A stretch of DNA of 64,000 bases from an uncultured bacterium (GCA_905214725.1 CAJMNH010000001.1:62001-126000), one strand, 5' to 3'. Counted from the stretch's first letter, positions 35,458 to 44,442 are shown. A program made the numbers and translations. Notes: generated by a model from the letters alone, not told the origin.

Positions 35458-36468
35458 TTATTTTATCTTTCGCCGATTCAGTTCGGCGGAATATGCGCGT
35501 GCGTTGGCGTTGTGTTCGCGGAGCGTGCGTGCGAAGTTGTGGTATCCGTCGAAGGTGGGGCGTGCGCAGAAGAACATGTAGTCGTGTTGCTCGAAATCGA
35601 GTACAGCGTCGATGGCGTTGCGCCCCGGCATGCAGATCGGCGACGGCGGCAGCCCTTTGTTAATATAGGTGTTGTAAGGCGACGGGTATTTCAGGTGCTT
35701 GTGCAGGATGCGCCGCAGACCGAATTCCTGCAAGGCGTATTTGACCGTCGGGTCGGCTTGCAGGGGCCAGCCTTTGCGAAGTCGGTTGATGTAGACGCCG
35801 GCAATGCGGGGCATTTCGTCACTCTGGCGGGTCTCCTCGTAGACGATCGAGGCGAGCGTCATCACCTCCAGCCGCGACAGTCCGCTGCGTTTGCGTTTCG
35901 CGTCGCGCTCCGGCGTCCAGAAGCGGTCGTACTCGCGCCGCATGCGTTCGATGAACTGTGCGGGCGAGACCGTCCAGTAGAATTCGTAGGTGTCGGGAAT
36001 AAACATCGAAAAGAGCGTCACCGAGTCGAATCCCGCTTTGCGAGCGGTCTCTGGATCGGTCAGCGCGCCGACGATTGCCGTCGAATCGGCCTCGATCTGC
36101 CGCGATAACTTACCGGCCAATTGCGCGGGAGTGCGTACGTTGTTGATCGTCACCCGCACCGGCGTCTGCAAACCGAGTTTCAGCATACGGGTTACCTGCA
36201 CGACGTTCATCCCTTTTTCCAATATGTAATGTCCCGGTTTGAGCGAGCGGTCGAGTTCGACATGACGGGCGTAAAGCCGAAAGAAGGCAAAATGTTCGAT
36301 GGCGGATTTCAGCGAATCCTCGAGCGTGCGGTAATCCGATCCTGTTCGCACATAGAGCGATCGTTGTTCCGGCACGCAGTTCCCGTAAAAACCGTTGCGG
36401 AGATAGATGCCGGCGCAGGCAAGCAGCACGATGGCGATGGAGAGACCGATGATAATTTTGCGACGCAT
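35458..36468 (-). CDS. mltG: Endolytic murein transglycosylase MltG
   Basis: A 336-residue inner-membrane protein (one membrane helix, 4-22) with a LysM-like region (about 85-115) and the YceG/MltG catalytic domain. It cuts nascent glycan strands to set their length. Conserved segments are FIPDTYEFYWTVS, LASIVYEETRQSDEMPRIAGVYINRL, LQADPTVKYAL, YNTYINKGLPPSPICMPG and HNFARTLREHN. The catalytic-glutamate block reads ASIVYEET (206-213), where E. coli has ASIVEKET. I start at the ATG at 36468 (MRRKIIIGL); the frame stays open 116 codons upstream but runs through the promoter and a repeat. Confidence 0.92.
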   Translation of the reverse strand: MRRKIIIGLSIAIVLLACAGIYLRNGFYGNCVPEQRSLYVRTGSDYRTLEDSLKSAIEHFAFFRLYARHVELDRSLKPGHYILEKGMNVVQVTRMLKLGLQTPVRVTINNVRTPAQLAGKLSRQIEADSTAIVGALTDPETARKAGFDSVTLFSMFIPDTYEFYWTVSPAQFIERMRREYDRFWTPERDAKRKRSGLSRLEVMTLASIVYEETRQSDEMPRIAGVYINRLRKGWPLQADPTVKYALQEFGLRRILHKHLKYPSPYNTYINKGLPPSPICMPGRNAIDAVLDFEQHDYMFFCARPTFDGYHNFARTLREHNANARAYSAELNRRKIK

Positions 36469-36485
36469 TGCTGAGAATTTTCGAA

Positions 36486-36517
36486 CAAAGATAGTGCAAG
36501 CCGAGCGCAAAAGCAAA
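36486..36517 (-). promoter_or_regulatory. Promoter of the mltG operon
   Basis: On the minus strand, TTTG (36514-36517) and TATCTTTG (36486-36493) are 20 bases apart, 18 bases before the mltG start. This supports the downstream start and one transcript through the DUF4293 gene. Confidence 0.65.
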
Positions 36518-36615
36518 CTTGTTTGGGTTTTGCCGAGGCGCAGCCTATCTAAGCGGGACTTGTTCCCGCAAAGCGTGCAAGCCGAGCGCAGAACCGGATT
36601 CATTCGGGTTTGCAG
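36494..36615. repeat. Short interspersed repeat, two degenerate copies
   Basis: GTGCAAGCCGAGCGCA occurs at about 36494 and again at about 36567, each followed by a TT(T/C)GGGTTT-type segment. One copy continues into TGCCGAGGCGCAGCC. From memory this type of element is scattered upstream of genes in Bacteroidales genomes. The first copy contributes the -33 box of the mltG promoter. Confidence 0.55.
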
Positions 36616-36724
36616 AGACTTCGTATTTCTTGATAATATAGGTTGTGCGAACGGTTTTCCGTCGTATGAATCATTTTTCGACCACGAGACTATCGGAAAT
36701 TTTCCGTGAATTTTCCGGTTTCTT

Positions 36725-36755
36725 TTTGCGCTTTCCGAAAAAAGAGTTACTTTTG
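36725..36755 (+). promoter_or_regulatory. Promoter of the SRP RNA gene
   Basis: TTTG (36725-36728) and TACTTTTG (36748-36755) are 19 bases apart, a textbook Bacteroidetes promoter. Transcription should begin near 36761. Confidence 0.75.
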
Positions 36756-36760
36756 CAAAT

Positions 36761-36856
36761 GGGTAAGTCTTATACGACCAGCTCCTGTAGAATCCCCCAG
36801 GCAAGGAATTGAGCAAGGGTATACGGTTGTAGCGGTGCGATATAAGTAGCTTACCC
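36761..36856 (+). ncRNA. ffs: Signal recognition particle RNA, small bacterial type
   Basis: A 96-base RNA gene. The ends GGGTAAG and CTTACCC pair. The apical part contains CCCCCAGG, a GGAA-type tetraloop and GAGCAAGG, which form the Ffh-binding asymmetric loop of 4.5S RNA. A TTTTTTT run (36857-36863) follows the closing stem as terminator. With Ffh it targets membrane and exported proteins to SecYEG. Confidence 0.85.
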
Positions 36857-36863
36857 TTTTTTT

Positions 36864-37363
36864 GTACCCGCCTTTGATCAATCGATTACAACTCTGTTTC
36901 CACAATAAGTAACTAAAATACACGACGGTGAATGATCGCTAACGAAGTTTGTATAGCCTTTGAGATTTCCAAATTCACTTTGCCGTATTATCGTTTCGAA
37001 AAATGATTCCTCATACTTTACGTGGAAATAAAATCGGATTGTCCTTACGGAATTTGAAGCCGCAGATATCGATCGTCACGGCATTGCTGTCCTTGAACTC
37101 GAAAAATTAAGGGTTGTTTTTCGACGTGGACTGCGTGGTGTGAACTTCCCTGCGGTTACCGATTGCTACCGCTTTGGGAACGGCGTCGACCTTTCTGGTT
37201 TCGGGGTTGTGCACGATCAGCTTAAGATCGGCGGAGTGCGTACCTTCGGATGCGTTCGTCCGGCAGATCGGATGCACGACGGATCAGGGGTTGTGGGACA
37301 AGCTCATTACGGAGTACAACGCCAAACATCCCGATAAGCTGCTCGACCGGTGAACACGAAATT
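36864..37363. pseudogene. Gene-poor stretch with decayed coding remnants
   Basis: About 500 bases without an intact gene. On the minus strand a frame from about 37260 to 37011 reads like protein: ADLKLIVHNPETRKVDAVPK, a break at TAA near 37109, then SNAVTIDICGFKFRKDNP to a stop at 37011. On the plus strand the last codons before the TGA at 37351 read WDKLITEYNAKHPDKLLDR, also protein-like. Both seem to be ends of degraded genes. Parent families not recognised. Confidence 0.3.
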
Positions 37364-37393
37364 AATGAAGCGGGGCATTTGCCCCGCTTCATT
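37364..37393 (+). terminator. Hairpin after the plus-strand remnant
   Basis: A perfect 14-base stem (AATGAAGCGGGGCA and complement) with a two-base loop lies 10 bases after the TGA that ends the remnant. The T tail is poor. Confidence 0.55.
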
Positions 37394-37426
37394 CAGCTAA
37401 TATCGTTCGATATAAGCGAGAAAAAA

Positions 37427-37449
37427 GGATTACAGAATTTCTGTAATCC
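37427..37449 (-). terminator. Terminator of the left RHS cluster
   Basis: A 10-base perfect stem (GGATTACAGA / TCTGTAATCC) is followed on the minus strand by six T, 14 bases after the small membrane gene. Confidence 0.8.
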
Positions 37450-37463
37450 TTTAGAATAATAAG

Positions 37464-37976
37464 TTATTGATAGTTAATATCCTTCCCGTTTGTCGATTGA
37501 TTCGGGACATGCGATTTTTTAATTTCTATCCGTATCCTGTCCTGAGTAGATTCGGCCTCTGGCTTTTCGCGAGTCAATTCAATGGCAGTAAGTAGACCGA
37601 TCGTCGACAGACCGGTAAGTATAACATAAATCCACATCCGAAACCTATTTCTTAATCGTTTCTGTTGAGAAAGAGCATTATGACGCTCTATGATATTATC
37701 GATTTTCTTCTCATAAATAAAATAGTTAATAGCAGTCAAGCATGGGAAAAAACATAAATCTACCCAATACGAATAGGAAATATCCCAATTGAATATTAAC
37801 AAGGAGGACCTCCAAATAAATTCCAAATTCCAAAATTGCAGAAATCCCAAATTCACACAAGCAGCTCCTTCTGGTGCTCCTCGTCCTTTTAGGAATGTAC
37901 TCTTCATCGTATAAATATATATCCAAACATAAATCGCTTCAAAGAATGACAGCTTTGGATTAGATTGTGTTTTCAT
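37464..37976 (-). CDS. Small membrane protein behind an RHS tail (immunity candidate)
   Basis: A 170-residue protein with no recognised family. Hydrophobic segments lie near 48-62 and 70-90, and a clear membrane helix near 112-135 (FRMWIYVILTGLSTIGLLTAIEL). The C-terminus is charged and hydrophilic. It is visibly AT-richer than the RHS core. It begins 6 bases after the stop of the RHS-core gene on the same strand and ends at a terminator. In polymorphic toxin loci this position is normally held by the immunity gene for the variable RHS tail, so that is the leading guess. An unrelated orphan gene is the alternative. No signal peptide is clear. Confidence 0.6.
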   Translation of the reverse strand: MKTQSNPKLSFFEAIYVWIYIYTMKSTFLKGRGAPEGAACVNLGFLQFWNLEFIWRSSLLIFNWDISYSYWVDLCFFPCLTAINYFIYEKKIDNIIERHNALSQQKRLRNRFRMWIYVILTGLSTIGLLTAIELTREKPEAESTQDRIRIEIKKSHVPNQSTNGKDINYQ

Positions 37977-37982
37977 CTTTAT

Positions 37983-40900
37983 TTAATGAATAGGGAGGGT
38001 TTTCACAATACGAGTATTATCCGGTGCAATCAGCATAGGCCCATCATTTCCAACAGTTACTGGCGGTACTGGTGTAAATATCATAAGTCCGAATCCCAAC
38101 ACAAGAGCCGTTTGTGGAGATTTCATGCCTATGCTGTATATAGCAGTATTTATCGACATATTTCCTACTGTTTCCCATGCACTTTGTGAGCCTGTCGCAT
38201 ATCCTAATGCATTAGCTCCTATTGATAACCAATAAATATTTTTCCCAATATAATTCGCTATCCCACTCGTTGACGTATATATTCTATTTGTATTGCGAAT
38301 TAAAGTTCCACCTTCATTAATTTTTATGTATTTAGGCCCGAAAGTCAGCGGCTTGTCGTATAACGATGCCGCAGTTGCAAGAGTACCGCCGAGGCCGGAA
38401 GTAGATTTAAGCCCGTTGACCAATTTATTGGATTTTCTCTTTTGCCGAGGTTCTTTACTCTGCACAGTTTGTATATCCATGATGTAGGGAATCTCGGCTC
38501 CGCTCATACTATAATACATATCTCCAGCATCATACGTTACACCCAAATAAGTGTAACCTCCCTCTTGCATTTCGCGGTCGGACATTCCGCCATTTACATA
38601 TTTGTATTGCGTTCGCGTTCTTACTTGTCCTTCGCCATCCACATACTCCTCCTGATAAGAATACCATTCTTTACCGTCGGAATCGATTCGAACAATCGGG
38701 TTGTTTCCGCAGAATCCGTATTGTGTAATATTGAAATAATCCTCCGCTTTAGGGTCTTGCGTTAGCCATCGACCCCGTTCAGGATCGTACATGCGCGCGC
38801 CGTAGTCTGCCCAAGGCAATCCGACGAACGTCTGCTCTTCCTTTCCGTTGAAACGATGCCTGTTGTCCGAGACAGGCATAGATGCCGTTTGCCACCGCGA
38901 CCCGAAGGACTGGTAGTCATTGCGTTCGAGAATGTTACTTTTATCCTTCGCCACCACGCGCACGCTTCCGAGATGGTCGGTTAGGAAATAGAGGACTTCG
39001 CTGTCGGCTCCATTATTTGTCCCGATGATTCGACCGCCGCCGAACGGCGTACTCTCGAACGACAACACGTCTGTCGAGTCGCTGAACTCTTTGCGATATG
39101 TAAAAGAACCTCTGTACGCCATACCTCGTCCAGCACTGTCCAGCGCAGACTGCTTTATACCATCTGCAAGATACGAATATTTCGCGACAATCGTATCGTT
39201 TCGAGTCACTTTTTCCAACAAATTCAGATTGTTATATGACAGATTCAGTGCGTGTGCATAATCTTTTGTAATGTTGCCGTTCGGATCGTAAATATACAGT
39301 CGATGGGGGACCTTTATCGTCGTAGTAAAGCCCGAATCTCCATGGTCGACGATCGCTCCGTTCCGATAGGAGATCAAGGTATTTCCCGAATAGACGTAAG
39401 TCATATTGCTTTGTTCCTCGTTGTTATCGTAACGGATCATTGTCAGCAGATTGCCGTTGCGATCATAGGAGAGGCAACGTTCGACATTTTGGCGGGTTTT
39501 CTCGCCGTTCACGTATTGATTGGTGTTCGTCAGACGTGATAGAGCGTCATAGGTGAAGACATAGCGGTTTTGTGGGCCGTCACCCACCGTGGGGTCCTTG
39601 TGTTGCCACGACCACGAGGAGATATTGCCTGAGTAGGAATGTCCGAGCGCCATATCGAACAGATCGCCGGTTTTCGCGGTCAGCCAATTCCGAATGTCGT
39701 ATTCCGACTGTTCCATGACAGCGTCCGACCCTTCGCCCAGCCTTCGTTCGGCGAGTCGTCCCAACTCGTCGTATTCGTAATCGACAACGGCCAGCTCTCC
39801 GCCGTTAACCTGTGTCGTCTCGCTCAACAGACGACTGCGGTCGTCATAGGTGAAGGTGCGGTCTATTTGGTCGTTAATCGTACCGTTGACATCAGCATAG
39901 CTCTCGCGCTGCGCAATGACATTGCCCACGAAGTCGTAGTGCTGTGAAGTGCAGAGGATGCCCCCTTCGGGGTCTCGCTCGACGGTCTGGATCAGGCGAC
40001 CTTTGTAGTCGTAGTAGTAGGCGCGTTCGTGATAACCGGAGATCGTGTCGTTGGACAGAACCGCTAACTTCTCGTAAGTCTGCGACCCCTGCATTTCGGT
40101 GTAACGCAACGATGTGCCGTCGATCATCGTAAGACCTTCGATCCAGCGAAAGTCCAGACCGTTGCTTTGCACTTCCGACGGGTAATCGTCGTAGACAAAC
40201 CGGTGGATCAATTGCGTGGAATCGACGGATGAGTAAATCTGTGGTGGGGTTCCTGCGTTAAATAAGTTTTGTATAAATCCGCGTGTCCAAAACTGTTCGA
40301 TTGTCTGAGACACCTCGTCGACTGCTATGTATTGCGCCGATACTCGGCCAAAATCATCGTGATGATAGATAATCCACTTTTTCAACGTGCGTAAATTACC
40401 ATCCTGCGACATGACCAGCCGATCGCCTGTGTCGTAAACCATATATTCAGCTTCGCGGCCGGGCAGTTGTTTTTCGACCATGCGTCCCCGATCGTCGTAG
40501 GTGTAGATGTAGCAATACCGTTTGGCGAAGTCATCGGTCTTCTCGAAGGTCTGCGAGTCGCTGAGCAGGTAACTCCCTTCGGGCGTTACGACCCACCGCA
40601 GCCGGCCGTAGTCGTCGTAGACGGAGTAGGTGTCGATCGCCTTATCGCCGTCGAAAGCACGGTTCAGCAGTGTCTGCCCACGCCCGTCGGTGAAACTCTG
40701 CATGACGTGGCCGTCGGCGTCGGTCGTCACGGTGCAGGCGAGCGTTCCGGCGTCGTAGCACCCCTCACAGATCAGTTCACCGTTGACACCGACTGCGAGC
40801 CATCGTACCTCGTCGACATCGTTGGTACGATAGCCGAATTCGATGTAGACAACCTCATTATCCTTTATATAGCCCGGCAACGCCTGTTTGCGAACGCGGT

Positions 40901-41300
40901 TCAGCGGCGACGACTCGTAGACCTTTTCTATAAAGGAGCGTTCGGCGTCAGTGCCGTAACGATTTTCGTAGAAAATCATTTGTTCGGAAATTGCGATATC
41001 ATTAGGTATTAGCGCTTCATCCGATACCGAAACTTCGAAAGGAAGATAGGTGATTGCATCATCACGCAACAAGGCATCATAAACAATTGGTGTAACTGTA
41101 TTGTAGGTATTGGGCGAGGCCATGACACCGACGGTTTGCATTGGAAGGCCCAAACCGTTGAAATAGGTTATATCCACTATGGAATAACCGTTTTCTACAA
41201 TTGCCGTTTTAGTTATTATCCAATTTTTGTCGGAATCTTGTGCCCAAAGCCGTCCTGCGATGCAGAGCGCAATGGCACACAGAATCATATAGCGTTTCAT
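37983..41300 (-). CDS. RHS-repeat core protein with variable C-terminal tail
   Basis: A 1105-residue secreted protein: signal peptide (1-20, RLWAQ), a DUF6443-like N-terminal domain (ITYFNGLGLPMQ to about 190), then YD repeats (YDDYGRLRWVVTPEG, YDDRGRMVEKQLPG, YDYKGRLIQTVE, YDRNGNLLTMIRY). The RHS core has YFLTDHLGSVRVV, RFNGKEEQ and LPWADYGARMYDPERGRWLTQDP. The core closes at GNNPIVRIDSDGKEW near 879, where most RHS proteins have DPDG. A tail of about 226 residues follows, with glycine-rich hydrophobic stretches (GGTLATAAS, ANALGYATGSQSAWE, ALVLGFGLMIF). The tail DNA is AT-richer than the core, a common sign of tail exchange. The tail has no named toxin fold. It follows the 1013-residue YD partner by 20 bases. 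Confidence 0.87.
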   Translation of the reverse strand: MKRYMILCAIALCIAGRLWAQDSDKNWIITKTAIVENGYSIVDITYFNGLGLPMQTVGVMASPNTYNTVTPIVYDALLRDDAITYLPFEVSVSDEALIPNDIAISEQMIFYENRYGTDAERSFIEKVYESSPLNRVRKQALPGYIKDNEVVYIEFGYRTNDVDEVRWLAVGVNGELICEGCYDAGTLACTVTTDADGHVMQSFTDGRGQTLLNRAFDGDKAIDTYSVYDDYGRLRWVVTPEGSYLLSDSQTFEKTDDFAKRYCYIYTYDDRGRMVEKQLPGREAEYMVYDTGDRLVMSQDGNLRTLKKWIIYHHDDFGRVSAQYIAVDEVSQTIEQFWTRGFIQNLFNAGTPPQIYSSVDSTQLIHRFVYDDYPSEVQSNGLDFRWIEGLTMIDGTSLRYTEMQGSQTYEKLAVLSNDTISGYHERAYYYDYKGRLIQTVERDPEGGILCTSQHYDFVGNVIAQRESYADVNGTINDQIDRTFTYDDRSRLLSETTQVNGGELAVVDYEYDELGRLAERRLGEGSDAVMEQSEYDIRNWLTAKTGDLFDMALGHSYSGNISSWSWQHKDPTVGDGPQNRYVFTYDALSRLTNTNQYVNGEKTRQNVERCLSYDRNGNLLTMIRYDNNEEQSNMTYVYSGNTLISYRNGAIVDHGDSGFTTTIKVPHRLYIYDPNGNITKDYAHALNLSYNNLNLLEKVTRNDTIVAKYSYLADGIKQSALDSAGRGMAYRGSFTYRKEFSDSTDVLSFESTPFGGGRIIGTNNGADSEVLYFLTDHLGSVRVVAKDKSNILERNDYQSFGSRWQTASMPVSDNRHRFNGKEEQTFVGLPWADYGARMYDPERGRWLTQDPKAEDYFNITQYGFCGNNPIVRIDSDGKEWYSYQEEYVDGEGQVRTRTQYKYVNGGMSDREMQEGGYTYLGVTYDAGDMYYSMSGAEIPYIMDIQTVQSKEPRQKRKSNKLVNGLKSTSGLGGTLATAASLYDKPLTFGPKYIKINEGGTLIRNTNRIYTSTSGIANYIGKNIYWLSIGANALGYATGSQSAWETVGNMSINTAIYSIGMKSPQTALVLGFGLMIFTPVPPVTVGNDGPMLIAPDNTRIVKTLPIH

Positions 41301-41320
41301 AGTTTTCGGAGGATTGAGGA

Positions 41321-44300
41321 TTATTGATCGAACGAATAGTCGTATTCCGTGACGATCTTGCCGTGATGATCGCGAATACGGACAAGATGGTTGTATGTGT
41401 TATATTCATAGGTCGTTTGGCGTCCCGACGGATCGGTTGAGGTGGCCATGCCCACGAGTGGAATATAGGTCGCCGTGGTGATGTGCCAGTCACGCCGGTC
41501 GAGGCGAAGCTGCTTGATGCGCGTCTCGTCGCTGCTCGACAGTACGACCGATGTGCGGATGCGTTCGACGGTCGCCGTACCCAGTTCCGCCGTCACTTCA
41601 TCGTAGGTGGCGTTGCGGATCTCGGCTACCAGATACATACCCTTGTATCCCCATAGGTAACAGACGGGAGGTTGACCGATGGCCTGTACCTCGCAGATAT
41701 TGCCGTCGGCGTCGTAGCGGATCGACGCTTTGCCGATGTAATGCTGGTCGGGAGTATAGGCGTTCTTGCCGCCTGTCGTACTGCGGTTCGAGAAGTGGAA
41801 CGACGAAAGCGAAAGATTCAGTGCGGCGAGCGTCGACAGCGAGTTTGGTCGCCCGTACGGATCATACGAGATCGTCTCGCCTGTTGTGACGCAATCGTCC
41901 GTATAGACGACGCGCTCCAATGGTAGCGACACCAGATTGCGTGAAAGCATACTCTGCATGCTCGAGGCGAGGTAATCCTCGGCGTAGAGCGTCTGCTCCG
42001 TAATCTGACGCCCGTCGGCATAGGTCGTCTCCTTGCGGCTGGCGGTATATGGATTCGTGTCGTAGTAATAGCTCGTCTGTTGCCGGAGTACCCGACCGTC
42101 ATCCTCTCGCTGGAAGAAATGTTCCTGCTTGAGCTGCATACAGCCCGGGATAATGGCGTTGTAGGAGTAGTCGTAGGTATGCCCCTCATTGATCGGATAG
42201 CTGCTGCCGATCAGATACCCCACAGCAGAGGCCCATACGCGGGCGCAGAATATCTTCTCAGAGTCATCGTAACGATTATAAGTATATCCACGGCGCGTCA
42301 CCCAGTCGAAACGTCCGCTGTCGTACTTATACTGGATCACCGAATCCAACTGTCCGAGATACCATGTCTCGCTTTCGACGGGATAGGGGGCGTTCGGATA
42401 GGCGAAGACCTCGCGAACAGGCCGCGCGTGGCGGTTCGTCAGGTCGTACTTGTAGACGGTCTTACCTGAAAGCGTACCGCCCGCACTCTGGTATTCCGCC
42501 ACTTCGTCGTACTGGATATAGCTGCCGTCGTCGTAGTTGGTGCGGTAGATCGTCTGCGGATAGTAGGTGCGCAGGCGCAGCGTCGCACCGAGTGAATAGT
42601 TCCCCGACCATGAGTCCGTCGGATAGTAGTAATTTACCGTCTGCTCCGTGTGGCAGTTGCCCATGTCGTCGTCCATATCAGGTTCGTGGCGGATGATGCC
42701 GCAGCCGTCCTCGTTGGGGCCGTATTTGTATGTGGTTTCTTTGAGCAACGTGCCGTCGGTGTCGTAGTAGCGGATGTATTTGATCCGGTAACTCGAGATA
42801 CGGCGCACGATGTCGTCCATATCGCGGAAGCAGTTGTGGTCGCACACGAACTCCGTACGGCCGCCCGTGGGATAGGTGATGCTCAGCAGCTTCTTTTCTT
42901 CGTCGGGCGTGCGATAAATCCAACCGGGAGTGCTGTTCGACGGCATGTGAAACTCCTGCTGGAAATAGTCGTTAGGATAGGTCAGCTTGTTGCCGTACAT
43001 ATCGACGGGATCCGTTCCCAGATCGAGCAAGACCTTGTGGCAGGGAATGTCGGCCGACCCACCCGAGTAGTGACCTTCGTAGCCGTAGCCCCAGAAGTCG
43101 GTGATTACCTCGCCGAGATGCTGCACGCCATAGGCGAAGGAGTAGGTGTCGTTGCCGATCTTGACCGATTGCAGGTAGCGCTCGTAACGCTGATCGGTAC
43201 CTTTCTGCGTAAAGACGATCGTTTGCCGGGCTACATCCCGATTATCATAGACGACGACACGTTCCAGTACGGGATTTGTGATGCGGGTACGTTCAGCGTC
43301 ATACTCCTTATACTCGAATTGCATGTATCCGCCGCGAAAGGTGATCCGGTCGATATAGTGGCTCTCGACCCATTTGTTGACCGTCGACGAGTTTTCCGGC
43401 TGGTCGGGCAACTCCTTCCAGAAAAAGTTCGTCGGGCCATACCCTTCGTCGTCCCAGCCGAAGAGCAGCGTCCTCGAATAGATGATCGAGCCGTAGCGGT
43501 CTTCGCGCGGGTAACGGGCAGCATAGCAGACCTTTTCATTGGTGGTGTAGAGCGTCCCTCGGTCGTACAGCGATACGGATCCGGGCGTCTGCAACACGCG
43601 GCTGCGATGGGGGAGGTAGGAGAACGAGATACGGTTTGCACCATCGGCGCTTTCGATCTCCGTGCATTTCCATGCTGTCTTCGATCCTACATCCGACTGC
43701 AATTCCGTAGCTGTATCCGCAAGGGTCGAACTGAAACGGTAGATCGTGCCGTCCGTACCCGTGATAACGAACGTCTCCGCGCCTAACTCGTCGAAAACGA
43801 TCTTGTCGCCCGTTATGGGGACGGTTTTCGGGCCGAGTTCTCGCTCGATGTAGAACGAGCCGCCGCCGTTGAGCAGTTTGTAATAGAACCTGTCGGGATC
43901 TTCGTCGGCGCCTTTTCGCCAGAGCAGCCGCATCTGGTCCGTTGTGGGGCGCAGAAGCGTCGTTCCCGTAATATCGGGTTTCGAAACGCCTGTGTGGAGA
44001 TAGCCTGTCGTTTTCAGGTCGTCAACGCCGTTGATAATACGCGACACCTGCAAGTCGCAGCTCAACGACCAACCGGCGCCGGCCGCACCTGCGAGCTGAT
44101 TCAGACGCGCGAAGTCGTCGAGGTGGAAACTCAGGTTTACGGGCAGTTCCAATGATCCCGATTTTACCGTATAGAGCGGAATCGTAATCTCGGGAATACC
44201 CGTACGGTGCGAAACCGGATAGTCGATGTATTTCATCATTGATACCGCCGCCGCCGGATAAAAGTGTACGTCTGTTAGATCGGATGTCTCCTGCCCGAAG

Positions 44301-44362
44301 GCCGGAGAGACCGCGAGAGTGCCGAACAACGCGGCATAACATACAAAGAACGATTTCTTCAT
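41321..44362 (-). CDS. YD-repeat protein, SpvB/TcB-like partner (left cluster)
   Basis: A 1013-residue secreted protein with a signal peptide (1-23, AFGQ). The N-terminal domain contains IPEITIPLYTV and GAAGAGWSLSCDLQVSRIINGV, resembling the GLGWSL...ITR block of SpvB/TcB-type proteins. A long beta-rich middle follows. The C-terminus has YD-like repeats: CYLWGYKGMYLVAEI, TYIPLVGMATSTDPSGRQTTYEYNTYNHLVRI. It lacks the RHS core closure. It is the first gene of the left cluster and has two paralogues in the right cluster (55304 and 58334). Inference: it forms half of a hollow shell with the RHS-core protein. Confidence 0.8.
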   Translation of the reverse strand: MKKSFFVCYAALFGTLAVSPAFGQETSDLTDVHFYPAAAVSMMKYIDYPVSHRTGIPEITIPLYTVKSGSLELPVNLSFHLDDFARLNQLAGAAGAGWSLSCDLQVSRIINGVDDLKTTGYLHTGVSKPDITGTTLLRPTTDQMRLLWRKGADEDPDRFYYKLLNGGGSFYIERELGPKTVPITGDKIVFDELGAETFVITGTDGTIYRFSSTLADTATELQSDVGSKTAWKCTEIESADGANRISFSYLPHRSRVLQTPGSVSLYDRGTLYTTNEKVCYAARYPREDRYGSIIYSRTLLFGWDDEGYGPTNFFWKELPDQPENSSTVNKWVESHYIDRITFRGGYMQFEYKEYDAERTRITNPVLERVVVYDNRDVARQTIVFTQKGTDQRYERYLQSVKIGNDTYSFAYGVQHLGEVITDFWGYGYEGHYSGGSADIPCHKVLLDLGTDPVDMYGNKLTYPNDYFQQEFHMPSNSTPGWIYRTPDEEKKLLSITYPTGGRTEFVCDHNCFRDMDDIVRRISSYRIKYIRYYDTDGTLLKETTYKYGPNEDGCGIIRHEPDMDDDMGNCHTEQTVNYYYPTDSWSGNYSLGATLRLRTYYPQTIYRTNYDDGSYIQYDEVAEYQSAGGTLSGKTVYKYDLTNRHARPVREVFAYPNAPYPVESETWYLGQLDSVIQYKYDSGRFDWVTRRGYTYNRYDDSEKIFCARVWASAVGYLIGSSYPINEGHTYDYSYNAIIPGCMQLKQEHFFQREDDGRVLRQQTSYYYDTNPYTASRKETTYADGRQITEQTLYAEDYLASSMQSMLSRNLVSLPLERVVYTDDCVTTGETISYDPYGRPNSLSTLAALNLSLSSFHFSNRSTTGGKNAYTPDQHYIGKASIRYDADGNICEVQAIGQPPVCYLWGYKGMYLVAEIRNATYDEVTAELGTATVERIRTSVVLSSSDETRIKQLRLDRRDWHITTATYIPLVGMATSTDPSGRQTTYEYNTYNHLVRIRDHHGKIVTEYDYSFDQ

Positions 44363-44402
44363 AATTCAAAGGTTGGTTTAAGGTGAACGGATGTATGGAG
44401 AG

Positions 44403-44418
44403 GCGGTTGTAAAACCGC
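44403..44418 (-). other. Hairpin in the leader of the left RHS cluster
   Basis: GCGGTT and AACCGC pair around a GTAA loop, between the -7 box and the first gene. It could affect mRNA stability or translation. Confidence 0.4.
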
Positions 44419-44434
44419 GTGATTCAGTTATGAA

Positions 44435-44442
44435 CAAAGATA
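44435..44442 (-). promoter_or_regulatory. -7 element of the left RHS cluster
   Basis: TATCTTTG on the minus strand fits TAnnTTTG, 73 bases before the first RHS-cluster gene. No exact -33 TTTG is seen; a T-rich patch lies near that spacing. Confidence 0.5.

Noticed and set aside
36469..36816. N-terminal extension of MltG by 116 codons
   Set aside because: It reads through the promoter boxes and a non-coding repeat and would bury the membrane anchor; the start at 36468 fits the family.
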